Source of the DNA: JALORV01 sp035498175 | Lineage (GTDB): Bacteria; Pseudomonadota; Gammaproteobacteria; Burkholderiales; Burkholderiaceae_F | Direction: 5' to 3' | Assembly (NCBI GenBank): GCA_035498175.1 | Contig: DATKAJ010000025.1 | Span: forward strand, 72,203 to 136,202 | DNA length: 64,000 nucleotides | Shown here: positions 1 to 9,650 of the stretch, one piece after another | How the letters are laid out: each line of letters opens with the position of its first letter | Position numbering within the stretch: the stretch's first letter is position 1 | Notes under the pieces: model-generated | The model's database searches: none | What the model saw: the letters and a program-made list of their open reading frames with translations, nothing else | Told to the model about the DNA's origin: nothing | Program-made: the position numbers and the translations under genes

Positions 1-2
1 CA

Positions 3-662
3 GCGGAGTTGCACGACGACACAACCGGCGAGCATTGCTATCGCGTCGGGCGTCTCGCTTCGATCCTCGGCAAGGAGATCGGACTCGAGGACGACGTCTG
101 CTTCCTGATCGACCTCGCGGCGCGGCTGCATGACATCGGCAAGCTCGTGGTGCCGGACGCGATCCTGCTCAAGCCAGGCAAGCTCACGCCAGGCGAGCGG
201 GAGATCATGCAGACGCACACGACGGCTGGTGCGGACATCCTGGCGCAATCGAACGTGCCGCAGATGCACATTGCTGAGGAGATCGCCCGACATCATCACG
301 AGCGCTGGGACGGTAACGGCTATCCAACCAAGCTCGCCGGCACTGCCATCCCGATTGCTGCGCGCGTCAGCGCGCTCGCCGACGTGTTCGATGCGCTGAC
401 GCACAAGCGGCCGTACAAGGAGGCGTGGAAGGTTTCCGACGCGCTGGCCGAGATCGCGTCGCTGCGAGGCAAGCAATTCGACCCGGAACTCACCGACATC
501 TTCCTCGAACTCGTGCCGCGTCTGCAGCGCGAGCATGGCGATCTCGACGAGTTCCTTGCGGTCGAGGCGAAGAACTCGCCGTTCATCAAGGCGCGTAAGC
601 AGATCGCCGAAGCGCTCAAGGGCACGGACCCGGAGACGACGCTCTTCGAGATGCGGCGCTGA
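3..662 (+). CDS. HD-GYP domain c-di-GMP phosphodiesterase (5' end outside window)
   Basis: The frame is open to the left edge and already encodes the start of an HD-GYP domain (ELHDDTTGEH), so the true start and any N-terminal sensor domain lie upstream. HD-GYP proteins hydrolyse cyclic di-GMP to pGpG or GMP. Visible metal and active-site motifs are HDIGK, HHERWDGNGYP and the later ALADVFDALT helix, all intact, so activity is plausible. The last 50 or so residues are charged and carry no recognisable domain. A TTG at position 9 could be called as a start, but the homology continues ahead of it. Confidence 0.9.
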   Translation, partial: AELHDDTTGEHCYRVGRLASILGKEIGLEDDVCFLIDLAARLHDIGKLVVPDAILLKPGKLTPGEREIMQTHTTAGADILAQSNVPQMHIAEEIARHHHERWDGNGYPTKLAGTAIPIAARVSALADVFDALTHKRPYKEAWKVSDALAEIASLRGKQFDPELTDIFLELVPRLQREHGDLDEFLAVEAKNSPFIKARKQIAEALKGTDPETTLFEMRR

Positions 663-720
663 TCTGCGCCGTCAGTCCGGCGGAAGATTTCGGAGCGCGC
701 CGTTGAGGCGGCGCGAAAGA

Positions 721-939
721 CTAACTGGCGGGCCGGCGCGCGGGCATCCGCGCAACTCCCGGCTCCGACGTGACGGACTCGTCGCGAATCGCCTGCTGGA
801 TCACGCGCTCGAGCGTCTCATGGTCGATGGATGCGCAGAGCAGGTCGACGAATCTTCCGGGCGAGGCATCGCAGCGCTCGGCCAGGGTATTGAGGCGTTC
901 GTCGGTGCGGTCGTCGATCACCATGGTGACGGTCTTCAT
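721..939 (-). CDS. small hypothetical protein, possible ribbon-helix-helix type
   Basis: A 72-residue frame that opens MKTVTMVIDDRTDERLNTLAERC. A short hydrophobic strand followed by two amphipathic helices resembles a ribbon-helix-helix (CopG/Arc-like) DNA-binding fold, which is an inference only. No strong ribosome-binding site is visible, and the frame is open further upstream, so the start could be earlier (for instance a Met 13 codons ahead). It lies tail to tail with the HD-GYP gene. Function is unknown. Confidence 0.45.
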   Translation of the reverse strand: MKTVTMVIDDRTDERLNTLAERCDASPGRFVDLLCASIDHETLERVIQQAIRDESVTSEPGVARMPARRPAS

Positions 940-1211
940 CAGAGTGCGTTCCGCTGCGCCTGCAGCGTTGATCCACATTCTGATTTCGGAGCCAGAGCTC
1001 CAGGGTTGAGCGGGCACGGCTGAATAGCGCACAGTTCCGCGCTTCACAATCCGAAGGGATGAGAAGCTGCGGAATTTGTGCCAATTCAGCGTTGCCGGCG
1101 CGACCGGGCGATGCACCGTCATGGGAGGCGTTTGACGGGACGATCGCTCCGGTGCAGAAGCGCACCGGACCGGATCGGCCGGGCGGCCGCAGCAGGGCGC
1201 CCCCCACGGAG

Positions 1212-1625
1212 TTACGGCGCGACCTGGCTCCAGTAGCGCGAGGCAGTCGCTGTGCCCTTCGAGGCGAACGCCTGCGGCGTGCCGACCGGCAGCGCCACCG
1301 GCGCAAGGCAGGCCGGATTCGCCGCGTCGGCCACCTGCGGCACCAGCGCGACGCTGGCGAGATAGGGCACCGTGTGCACCAGCGCTTCGACAGCATCCGG
1401 CCCGCAAGCAATCACCTCGAGCGAAACCGGGTGCGCGGCGCGAACGGCGTTGCTGAGTTCATCGACGTCGGCATATGCGCGGCCACCGAAGACGGCATAG
1501 CCGCTGTGGATGGCCACGCGCTCACCCGGCCAGGGCGTGGCGGCCGCTGGCCCTGCGATGATCAAGCCACCCAATGCCGCCACGATGGCCAGGCTGCGAA
1601 GACCGTTGCGTTTCGAAGCGCTCAT
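1212..1625 (-). CDS. hypothetical secreted protein
   Basis: 137 residues with a basic N-terminus (MSASKRNGLR), a hydrophobic stretch at about 10-27 and an AAA-T processing site, so it is probably exported to the periplasm. The mature part (about 105 residues) has a single compact region with two cysteines (about residues 74 and 105) that could form a disulfide. I recognise no family. It is divergent from the LysR gene at 1740, and the 114 bp between them should hold both promoters. Being divergent from a LysR gene makes it a possible target of that regulator. Confidence 0.55.
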   Translation of the reverse strand: MSASKRNGLRSLAIVAALGGLIIAGPAAATPWPGERVAIHSGYAVFGGRAYADVDELSNAVRAAHPVSLEVIACGPDAVEALVHTVPYLASVALVPQVADAANPACLAPVALPVGTPQAFASKGTATASRYWSQVAP

Positions 1626-1739
1626 TGCATCCTCCCGGGTTGGCCGCGTTGCGGCGCTGGACTACAGTGCCGCCATTCTTGGCGGACCCGCACGCGCGCT
1701 TCAAACGACGAATTCTTGCGGCTGGCATGAACTGAGCTC

Positions 1740-2756
1740 ATGGATCGGCAGCGGACGCCCCGCCTGTCCCTCGACCTGCTGCGCGGCTTTCGCTCGGCGG
1801 CGCGTCATCTGAGCTTCACGCACGCGGCGCGCGAACTCTTCGTCACGCAGTCGGCCATCAGTCACCAGATCAAGACGCTGGAAGATCAGCTCGGACGCCC
1901 GCTCTTCAGGCGCGTGAACCGCGCGCTGGTACTGACCGAGACCGGAGCGGAGCTGTATCGCGCGATCGACCAGGCGCTGACGCTCATCGACACGGCGACG
2001 CAGCGCGCGAGCGGGCCGTGGCGGACACTGTCGGTCACGACGACGGTGGCGCTGGCCTCGACCTGGCTGGTGCCGCGACTGCCCCGGTTTGCCGCGAAGC
2101 ATCCGGAGATCGATCTGCGCGTCGTGTCCACCAACGACCTGATCGACCTGAAGCGCGAGCACATCGACGTGGCGATCCGCTTCGCGTTACTGGATGCGAG
2201 TCCGCAGCCGTCGGGCGAGAAGCTCTTCGACTACGTTCAGTTCCCGGTTTGTGCGCCGGCGCTTGCGCGCGCCCGCGGCAGACCGCTGCAGACGCCGGCC
2301 GATCTTGCACGCCACGTCCTACTCGATTTCGAAACCATTGTCTACGGCCGGCCTTGGTACGACTGGGAGCGCTGGTTCATGGCGATGCACCGTCCGGACG
2401 CGAAAGGCGCCGGCTGGCTGCGGTTCTCGCACTACGACCAGGTGATCGAGGCGGCGCGCAAGGGCAGCGGCGTCGCGGTCGGCAAATGGCCGCATCTGAG
2501 CGAACACCTGCGCGAAGGCACTCTCGTCGCCCCGCTGGGCGCGGCCGGCAACGCCACGGTCGGCGCGTTCTATCTCGAGGTGCAGGAAACCGCTGCGCGC
2601 GAAGCAGCAGATGCGTTCGTGGCGTGGCTGCGCGCAGAGGCGCGGCGCGACGGCCCCGCGCCCGGCGCAGCGGCGCCGAGGGCTACGACGCCGCGCGGCG
2701 CCGCCGCAGTACGCGCAGCAGCGCGGCCAGCGAGAGCGGCACGACCGCCGCGCTGA
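1740..2756 (+). CDS. LysR-family transcriptional regulator (GcvA-like)
   Basis: The N-terminal winged helix-turn-helix (about residues 8-67) reads as a canonical LysR domain, with the ARELFVTQSAISHQIKTLE recognition region. The effector-binding domain follows (about 93-300). The tone is that of the GcvA/AmpR subgroup (LRGFRSAARHLSFTHAA). The target is unknown; the divergent secreted protein at 1212-1625 is the obvious candidate. The last 35-40 residues are a run of Ala, Arg and Pro unlike any LysR tail. They arise because the gene reads on for 74 bp into the antisense of the convergent DedA gene, so the native stop may have been lost. Confidence 0.9.
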   Translation: MDRQRTPRLSLDLLRGFRSAARHLSFTHAARELFVTQSAISHQIKTLEDQLGRPLFRRVNRALVLTETGAELYRAIDQALTLIDTATQRASGPWRTLSVTTTVALASTWLVPRLPRFAAKHPEIDLRVVSTNDLIDLKREHIDVAIRFALLDASPQPSGEKLFDYVQFPVCAPALARARGRPLQTPADLARHVLLDFETIVYGRPWYDWERWFMAMHRPDAKGAGWLRFSHYDQVIEAARKGSGVAVGKWPHLSEHLREGTLVAPLGAAGNATVGAFYLEVQETAAREAADAFVAWLRAEARRDGPAPGAAAPRATTPRGAAAVRAAARPARAARPPR

Positions 2757-3345
2757 TGCCGACCAGGAGAATGATGCTGAGGTTTTCCTTGATGATCGGC
2801 ACGTTGCCGAAGAGGTAGCCGCCGTAGACCAGCAGCACTACCCAGATACTGGCGCCCAGCACGTTGTACAGCTGGAAACGGCGGTGGTCCATGCCCGAGG
2901 CCCCGGCAACCAGCGGCGCAAAGGTCCGCACAACCGGCACGAAGCGCGCAATCATCACGGTCTTGCCACCATGGCGCTCGTAGAAATCGTGCGTCCGTGC
3001 CAGCGCCGCCTGGTCGATCCAGCCGATCGTGCCGTCGTAGATCTTCTTGCCGAGCCAGGCTCCGATCGCGTAGTTCAGCGTGTTGCCGAGCACGGCGCCG
3101 ACGATGATCACCAGCAGCAGCAGGTGGACATCGAGCCCACGCGCCTGCGCCTGCGGCAGCGCCGATACGGCCCCGGCGACGAACAGCAGCGAATCCCCAG
3201 GCAGGAAGGCCATGAAGACAAGTCCGGTCTCCGAGAAGAAGATCGTGAACAGCGTCGCGTACACGAGCAGCACGTTCGTCTCAACGATCGACACGAGGAA
3301 CGTATCCATCGCGTCGAAGAGGTCGAGCCAGTGGATTCCTTGCAT
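2683..3345 (-). CDS. DedA-family inner-membrane protein
   Basis: 220 residues with several hydrophobic segments and the DedA (SNARE-associated/VTT) signatures: ETGLVFMAFLPGDSLLF near residues 39-55, and the conserved FVPVVRTFAPLVAGASGM stretch at about 135-152, whose arginine is functionally important in the family. DedA proteins are proton-dependent membrane proteins, several of them undecaprenyl-phosphate or phospholipid translocases; the substrate here is not determined. The start at MQGIHW fits the family; the much longer open frame upstream is antisense of mutL. The 3' end overlaps the convergent LysR gene. Confidence 0.9.
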   Translation of the reverse strand: MQGIHWLDLFDAMDTFLVSIVETNVLLVYATLFTIFFSETGLVFMAFLPGDSLLFVAGAVSALPQAQARGLDVHLLLLVIIVGAVLGNTLNYAIGAWLGKKIYDGTIGWIDQAALARTHDFYERHGGKTVMIARFVPVVRTFAPLVAGASGMDHRRFQLYNVLGASIWVVLLVYGGYLFGNVPIIKENLSIILLVGISAAVVPLSLAALLRVLRRRRAAS

Positions 3346-3461
3346 GCGGGGAGCGGTCCTGCGGCGGGTATAGGCGGAAGGCGCGCGGATCATACGCGAG
3401 CGGGCTTGCCCACACTGAAGGATTGCACGCAGGGACTTCCCTGATGCCGCGGGGTGATTCC

Positions 3462-3467
3462 TATAAT
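3462..3467 (+). promoter_or_regulatory. candidate -10 box (TATAAT) for mutL
   Basis: A perfect TATAAT lies 8 bp ahead of the mutL ATG. Transcription would begin about 2 nt before the start codon, giving a nearly leaderless message, in line with the absence of a Shine-Dalgarno sequence. No good -35 hexamer is visible at 16-18 bp, so this is a moderate call. Confidence 0.45.
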
Positions 3468-3475
3468 TCGCCGCG

Positions 3476-5206
<1,731 letters not shown>

Positions 5207-5221
5207 TCCCGGCGACGCGCC

Positions 5222-5587
5222 CTACACCGCCTTGAGCCAGTCGAAGGCCGCGTCGCGCTGGCCGAACGCAAAGCTGCGCACCTCGGCCTGCACAAAGTGG
5301 CGTGCCAACGCCGGCGCCAGTTCGAGAAGCGGCGAATCCGTGACCACGGCGACCCGCCGGATCGCTCGCTCGTGATTGCGCACGAAGCGGATGTGCGTCG
5401 TCAGCGAGGCGAAACTTTCCCAGCCAGGGAAGCGTTCGGCGACGATCATCAGTCCGTTGAGAGAACCATGCGCCTCGATGAAGGGATCGACCAGCCCCGC
5501 CAGCGCGGTGAAGTCGCGCTCCGCGAGCGCCCCCGTCGGAAACACCGTGAGGATGCCCTGATCGCGGAAGAGCTCGGCATCGATCAT
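5222..5587 (-). CDS. SpoIIAA-like/STAS-fold protein
   Basis: 121 residues without signal or membrane segment. Sequence and length fit the SpoIIAA-like family (DUF3478, STAS fold): an N-terminal strand, an FPGWESFASLTTHIRFVRNH region, then RRVAVVTDSPLLEL and a C-terminal AFDWLKAV. Members are soluble, of unclear role, with lipid or anti-anti-sigma-like binding proposed. The start is set by a clear GGGGAGG ribosome-binding site 7-8 nt upstream of the ATG. It is convergent with mutL (15 bp apart) and divergent from miaA. Confidence 0.8.
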   Translation of the reverse strand: MIDAELFRDQGILTVFPTGALAERDFTALAGLVDPFIEAHGSLNGLMIVAERFPGWESFASLTTHIRFVRNHERAIRRVAVVTDSPLLELAPALARHFVQAEVRSFAFGQRDAAFDWLKAV

Positions 5588-5727
5588 GGCTGCGCCTCCC
5601 CTGCATGTGTTCAGTCCGCACCGGACGGGAGCGTACAAGAGCGGCAGCGGCCCGCCCACCCTCCGATAATCTCGTCCTGTGAACGCGCTGCACACCCGGA
5701 ATCCGCGCCTGCGGGCCTGCGTCTCCC

Positions 5728-6666
5728 ATGATGATTGAGGGGTTGCTGCTGCTCGGCCCGACCGGCAGCGGCAAGAGCGCGCTCGCAATGGCGCTGGCAC
5801 ACCGGCTTCCGCTCGAAATCGTCAGCGTCGACTCGGCGCAGGTCTATCGCGGACTCGATATCGGCTCTGCCAAAGCGACTGCCGCGGAACGCGCCGCGGT
5901 CCAGCATCACCTGATCGACATCCGCGACCCGGTGGAGCGCTACTCGGCCGCAGACTTCGTGCGCGACGCGCGCGCCGCCATCGCGGACATCCGCGCACGC
6001 GGCCGATTTCCGCTGCTGGCCGGCGGCACGATGCTGTACGCCAAGGCGCTGCTTGAGGGCCTGTCGGACCTGCCCTCGGCCGACCTATCGGTGCGCGCGC
6101 GCATCGACGACGAAGCACGCACGCACGGTTGGCCGGCGCTCCATGCACGGCTCGCGCGCGTCGACCCGCAGGCTGCGCAGCGCATCGCTCGGAACGACGC
6201 GCAGCGCATCCAGCGTGCGCTCGAGATCTACGAGCTGACCGGCCGGCCGATGTCGGCGCTGCTGGAACGCAACGGGCAGGCACAACCACGCCTCGACGTC
6301 GTCGCACTGATGCCCGGCGACCGCGTGTCGCTGCATCGCCGCCTCGAGCAGCGCTTCGACCTGATGCTGGCGCAGGGGCTGCTCGATGAAGTCCGGGCGC
6401 TGAAGCGGCGCGGCGATCTGAGTCCGCAGCTGCCGTCGATGCGCAGTGTCGGTTACCGCCAAGCGTGGGCCCATCTCGATGGCGAGACCGACGCCGCGCA
6501 GTTCCGCGCCGCCGCGATCGCGGCGACCCGCCAGCTGGCGAAACGCCAGCTGACCTGGCTGCGATCGCTGCCGACCGATCTGCAGGTCGACCCGCAGAGG
6601 GAAGACGCGCTCGCCCGACTTGAGAAACGCGTTGCGCAGATTCGGCAGCACGCCGGACCGGTGTGA
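5728..6666 (+). CDS. miaA: tRNA dimethylallyltransferase MiaA
   Basis: Transfers a dimethylallyl group from DMAPP to N6 of adenosine 37 in tRNAs that read UNN codons. The P-loop GPTGSGKS is at residues 10-17, the substrate motif DSAQVYRGLDIGSAK at about 35-49, AGGTMLY near 98, and SMRSVGYRQ in the C-terminal half, all canonical. The length of 312 residues is normal. GATAAT at 5665-5670 is a possible -10. Following mutL with miaA matches the common proteobacterial order, here interrupted by the reverse-strand STAS gene. Confidence 0.96.
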   Translation: MMIEGLLLLGPTGSGKSALAMALAHRLPLEIVSVDSAQVYRGLDIGSAKATAAERAAVQHHLIDIRDPVERYSAADFVRDARAAIADIRARGRFPLLAGGTMLYAKALLEGLSDLPSADLSVRARIDDEARTHGWPALHARLARVDPQAAQRIARNDAQRIQRALEIYELTGRPMSALLERNGQAQPRLDVVALMPGDRVSLHRRLEQRFDLMLAQGLLDEVRALKRRGDLSPQLPSMRSVGYRQAWAHLDGETDAAQFRAAAIAATRQLAKRQLTWLRSLPTDLQVDPQREDALARLEKRVAQIRQHAGPV

Positions 6667-6791
6667 ATTTTCCGCAGGCGCGACCGCGCAGAGTGCGTCA
6701 GCCGGGTACGCAATTTGGCAAGGCGCCCCCGGCGCCGCGGGGCGAGACTGCCTCCGTGCTGCAGCGGATCTGCAGCCTTGCGGGGGCCAGA

Positions 6792-7058
6792 ATGAAGCGG
6801 GACCACTTCCATATCGAGCCGTTGCGTCGGCCGGCGCGCATCACTTCGGCGGTGCTGGCGGCAGTCCTCAGCGGCGTGATCGGCGCGTCGATCGGTTGGG
6901 GCTATGACGAAGGCGCGTCGCCGTCGCTGCGGGGCGAGCCGACACTGCTGAAGCGGGTTTCAGCACCGGACTCTGCGCTGCTGTCGGAGAGTGACGTCGA
7001 GCGTGCTCTGCCGGTGCCGGTGCGCACGATGGGAATGACGGGTTCGGCGATGTCCTGA
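6792..7058 (+). CDS. small hypothetical membrane protein
   Basis: 88 residues from MKRDHFHIEP. One hydrophobic segment at about residues 15-36 (ITSAVLAAVLSGVIGASIGWGY) could be a membrane anchor, and the rest is hydrophilic with no cysteine. The open frame reaches back to a GTG at 6663 that overlaps the miaA stop (GTGTGA), which would add 43 Arg/Pro-rich residues. I prefer the internal ATG because a signal-anchor then sits near the N-terminus and a G-rich stretch precedes it. No family recognised. Confidence 0.5.
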   Translation: MKRDHFHIEPLRRPARITSAVLAAVLSGVIGASIGWGYDEGASPSLRGEPTLLKRVSAPDSALLSESDVERALPVPVRTMGMTGSAMS

Positions 7059-7064
7059 TGTCGG

Positions 7065-8168
7065 TCAGGCGCGGACGTGCAGTTCGTCGCCTGCAAAGAT
7101 CAGCCCGAGTGGCTCGATGATGACCCGCCGTTCCCCCTGCTCCACCGTGCCGGCGTGCCAGGCCGGCACGCCGCAGTCCTCCGCGACGCTGACGCAGCGC
7201 GCCGCATCGGCAGCGGCGACATAGAGCGCAAAGCCGGCGCCCATGTTGAGGTTGCCGTAGGCCTCGCGATCATCGATACCCGCCTGGGCGCGGATGAAAT
7301 CCAGAACGACGGGCACCCGCGGCAGCGTCCTGATCCGGTAAGTGAAGGCGCCAGGATGGCGCATCAGCTTGCGCCAGCCGTGTCCGGTGATGTTCGCGCA
7401 GTAGTGCGGTGTGACCCCCGCCGCCGCCAGCGCCTCGGTCACCGGCGAGTACAGCGTCGTCGGCGCCAGCAGCGCCTCGCCGTACATCGTGCCGTCGGCA
7501 AGCTGCGTGCGATAGCCATCGGGCAGTCGCTCGGCCAGCTTGCGCGCGAGCGACACGCCATTGGCATGGATGCCGCTCGACGCCAGTAGCACGATCGCAT
7601 CGCCGACCGCGAGCTTCTCGCCCAGCGTCAGGCGCGACTTCGGACGCACCACCCCGACGCATGAGGCTGCGAGGTCGATGCGCCCGGCTTCGACCACGCC
7701 CGCCAGTGCGGGAGTCTCTCCGCCGCCCCAGGCGACGGCGCAGCGGTCGCAGGCGGCGCGCCAGCCTTCGACCAGATCGCGTGCCCGTTCGGCGTCGTTG
7801 AACCAGTCGCTGCCTCCGGTCGCCCAGTAGGCGTGGACCGAAATCGGCGTTGCGCCCACCGTGATGAGGTCGTTGATCGCCATCGCCAGCGTGTCCTGCG
7901 CGATGCGGTCGTAGGAACTGCGGCCGATCACTGTGCGCATCGCGTCCGCGACCAGCACTTTGGTGCCGAGGCACTCGGTGATCGACGCGAGATAGAACTC
8001 GCCGCAGTCGACCACGTAGGCGGACTCCCCGCGGGACGCAGCGACCTCAGCCAGTCCGTGGCGCGCCAGATGACCTGCAGTCGCCGCCGCGGCCTGCTGC
8101 GCGCGCACCTTAAGCGGGTCGATGCTGCTGTAGTCGACGCCGGCCTGTCTGTAGTCGAGCGGGTTCAT
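7065..8168 (-). CDS. divergent PurM-like (AIR synthase family) protein
   Basis: 367 residues of PurM/AIRS fold: the N-terminal YRQAGVDYSSID matches the PurM start, IAQDTLAMAINDLITVGATP and WGGGETPALAG align with the family core, and SSGIHANGVSLARK with its SSGLHSNGYSLVRK. Key loops deviate: the usual GTDGVGTK reads ECLGTK, the C-terminal TGGG reads TGHG and the FNCGVGM motif reads LNMGAGF. It may make aminoimidazole ribonucleotide in purine synthesis, or be a paralogue with another ATP-dependent role. It occupies the place where related bacteria keep purM (between miaA and hda) but is inverted and divergent from hda. The start MNPLDY is chosen by homology; the longer upstream frame is antisense of hda. 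Confidence 0.8.
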   Translation of the reverse strand: MNPLDYRQAGVDYSSIDPLKVRAQQAAAATAGHLARHGLAEVAASRGESAYVVDCGEFYLASITECLGTKVLVADAMRTVIGRSSYDRIAQDTLAMAINDLITVGATPISVHAYWATGGSDWFNDAERARDLVEGWRAACDRCAVAWGGGETPALAGVVEAGRIDLAASCVGVVRPKSRLTLGEKLAVGDAIVLLASSGIHANGVSLARKLAERLPDGYRTQLADGTMYGEALLAPTTLYSPVTEALAAAGVTPHYCANITGHGWRKLMRHPGAFTYRIRTLPRVPVVLDFIRAQAGIDDREAYGNLNMGAGFALYVAAADAARCVSVAEDCGVPAWHAGTVEQGERRVIIEPLGLIFAGDELHVRA

Positions 8169-8269
8169 GAACGTGGATCGTGTGCCGGTAGACTTGCCGC
8201 ACGCCGCGCACACAAAATGGGGCGCGCGAATTGTAAGGCCGCAGGGCGCCGCCGCGCCGCGATCTGCCG

Positions 8270-8938
8270 ATGAACCACCGCCCGCGCCAGCTGGCCCTCG
8301 ATCTCGTCCAGCCGCTTCGTCCATCGCTCGACAACTTCGTCGTCGGCGGCAACGCCGAGGCCGTTGCGGCCCTGCGCGCCATGGCCGCCGGCGGCGGCGA
8401 GAAGTTCGTGCTGCTCTGGGGCGCCGAGGGCAGCGGCCGCAGCCACCTGCTGCGCGCCGTGGCCGCAAGCGCGGCGAGCTGCTGGATCGATCCGGAAACG
8501 CGCGAGCCGGCATTCGACCCTGCGTTGCGGATCTATGTCGCCGATGACGTGGACCGCTACGACGCCGGACTGCAGCAGCGCCTTTTCGTGCTGCAGAACG
8601 ATGTCCGCGCCGCGCGCGATGCGGTGCTGCTCGCCAGCGCGAGCGCCCCGCCGGGCCGGCTCGCCCTGCGCGAGGACGTCCGCACGCGGCTCGCGTGGGG
8701 GCTGGTGTACCAGCTGCACGCGCTCACGGATGCCGAGAAAGAGCAGGCGCTGCGCACGCACGGCGCTTCGCGCGGCATCGAGCTCAGCTCCGAAGTCCTG
8801 GGCTACCTGATGACGCACATGCCGCGTGACCTCAGCACGCAGATCGCGATCCTCGACGCGCTCGACGCCTATGCCCTCGCGGCCAAGCGCGCAATCACCG
8901 TGCCGCTGATCCGCGAGTGGGCACAGGCTCCTGCGTAG
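8270..8938 (+). CDS. hda: DnaA regulatory inactivator Hda
   Basis: 222 residues, homologous to the AAA+ domain of DnaA. The N-terminal RQLALDL is the sliding-clamp binding motif (QLxLxL), and the P-loop is WGAEGSGRSHLL, the form typical of Hda. With the DNA-loaded beta clamp, Hda stimulates ATP hydrolysis by DnaA and so prevents re-initiation. It is followed at 10 bp by a HAD phosphatase and then pcnB, the usual betaproteobacterial order. Divergent from the PurM-like gene, with 101 bp between the starts. Confidence 0.93.
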   Translation: MNHRPRQLALDLVQPLRPSLDNFVVGGNAEAVAALRAMAAGGGEKFVLLWGAEGSGRSHLLRAVAASAASCWIDPETREPAFDPALRIYVADDVDRYDAGLQQRLFVLQNDVRAARDAVLLASASAPPGRLALREDVRTRLAWGLVYQLHALTDAEKEQALRTHGASRGIELSSEVLGYLMTHMPRDLSTQIAILDALDAYALAAKRAITVPLIREWAQAPA

Positions 8939-8948
8939 AATCCACCGG

Positions 8949-9623
8949 ATGCAGCTGGCGCTCTTCGACCTCGATCACACCCTGCTGCCGATTGACAGTG
9001 CGGACACCTGGTCGCACCACGTCGTGCGCCGTGGCGGACTCGACCCGGCCGCCTACACGGCGCGCATCGAGCGCTTTGCCGACGAATACCGCGCCGGCAC
9101 GTTCGACGTCGATGCCTATGTGCGCTTCCAGATGGAGCTGCTGGCGGCGTTTCCGCGCGAGGCGCTCGACGCCTGGCACGCCGAATTCATGGAGAGCCAC
9201 GTCACTCCGGCGATGCGCGAGCAGGCGCGGCGGCTGGTCGACAGCCATCGCGCCCGCGGCCACGAACTGGCGCTGGTCACCGGAACCAATGCCTACGTCG
9301 TCACGCCGATCGCACGCGCGTTCGGCATCGACCACGTGCTGGCGGTCGAGCCGGAGGAGCGGTCGGGACGGTTCACCGGCGGGGTAGTCGGCACGCACAC
9401 CTACCAGGACGGCAAGGTGCGCAAGGTGGAAGTCTGGCTGGCCGAGCGCGGTCGCTCGCTCGCGGACACCGTCACCACCTTCTACAGCGACTCGATCAAC
9501 GACCTGCCGCTACTCGAGCGCGTCACTTTTCCGGTCGTCACCAACGGCGATGCGCGGCTGCAGGCCATCGCGCGCGAGCGGGGGTGGCCGACCCTGCAAC
9601 TGTTCGAGACTGCCCATGCGTGA
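8949..9623 (+). CDS. HAD-superfamily hydrolase, subfamily IB
   Basis: 224 residues. The HAD motifs are evident: DLDHT at residues 7-11 (nucleophile and acid/base Asp), ALVTGTN near 115, and SDSINDLPLLE near 180 (metal-binding Asp pair). The subfamily IB cap fits the SerB-like/CicA-type phosphatases often found between hda and pcnB. The substrate is not known; phosphoserine or a sugar or lipid phosphate are the usual candidates. The ATG is 8 bp after a TAGAAT box that overlaps the hda stop. Confidence 0.9.
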   Translation: MQLALFDLDHTLLPIDSADTWSHHVVRRGGLDPAAYTARIERFADEYRAGTFDVDAYVRFQMELLAAFPREALDAWHAEFMESHVTPAMREQARRLVDSHRARGHELALVTGTNAYVVTPIARAFGIDHVLAVEPEERSGRFTGGVVGTHTYQDGKVRKVEVWLAERGRSLADTVTTFYSDSINDLPLLERVTFPVVTNGDARLQAIARERGWPTLQLFETAHA

Positions 9624-9650
9624 TCACCGGCCGGTCGGGGAGCGGCCCGC

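Noticed and set aside
1059..1730. 223-codon forward frame over the region of the reverse-strand secreted protein
   Set aside because: Arg-rich, no domain, no ribosome-binding site; shadow of the gene at 1212-1625.
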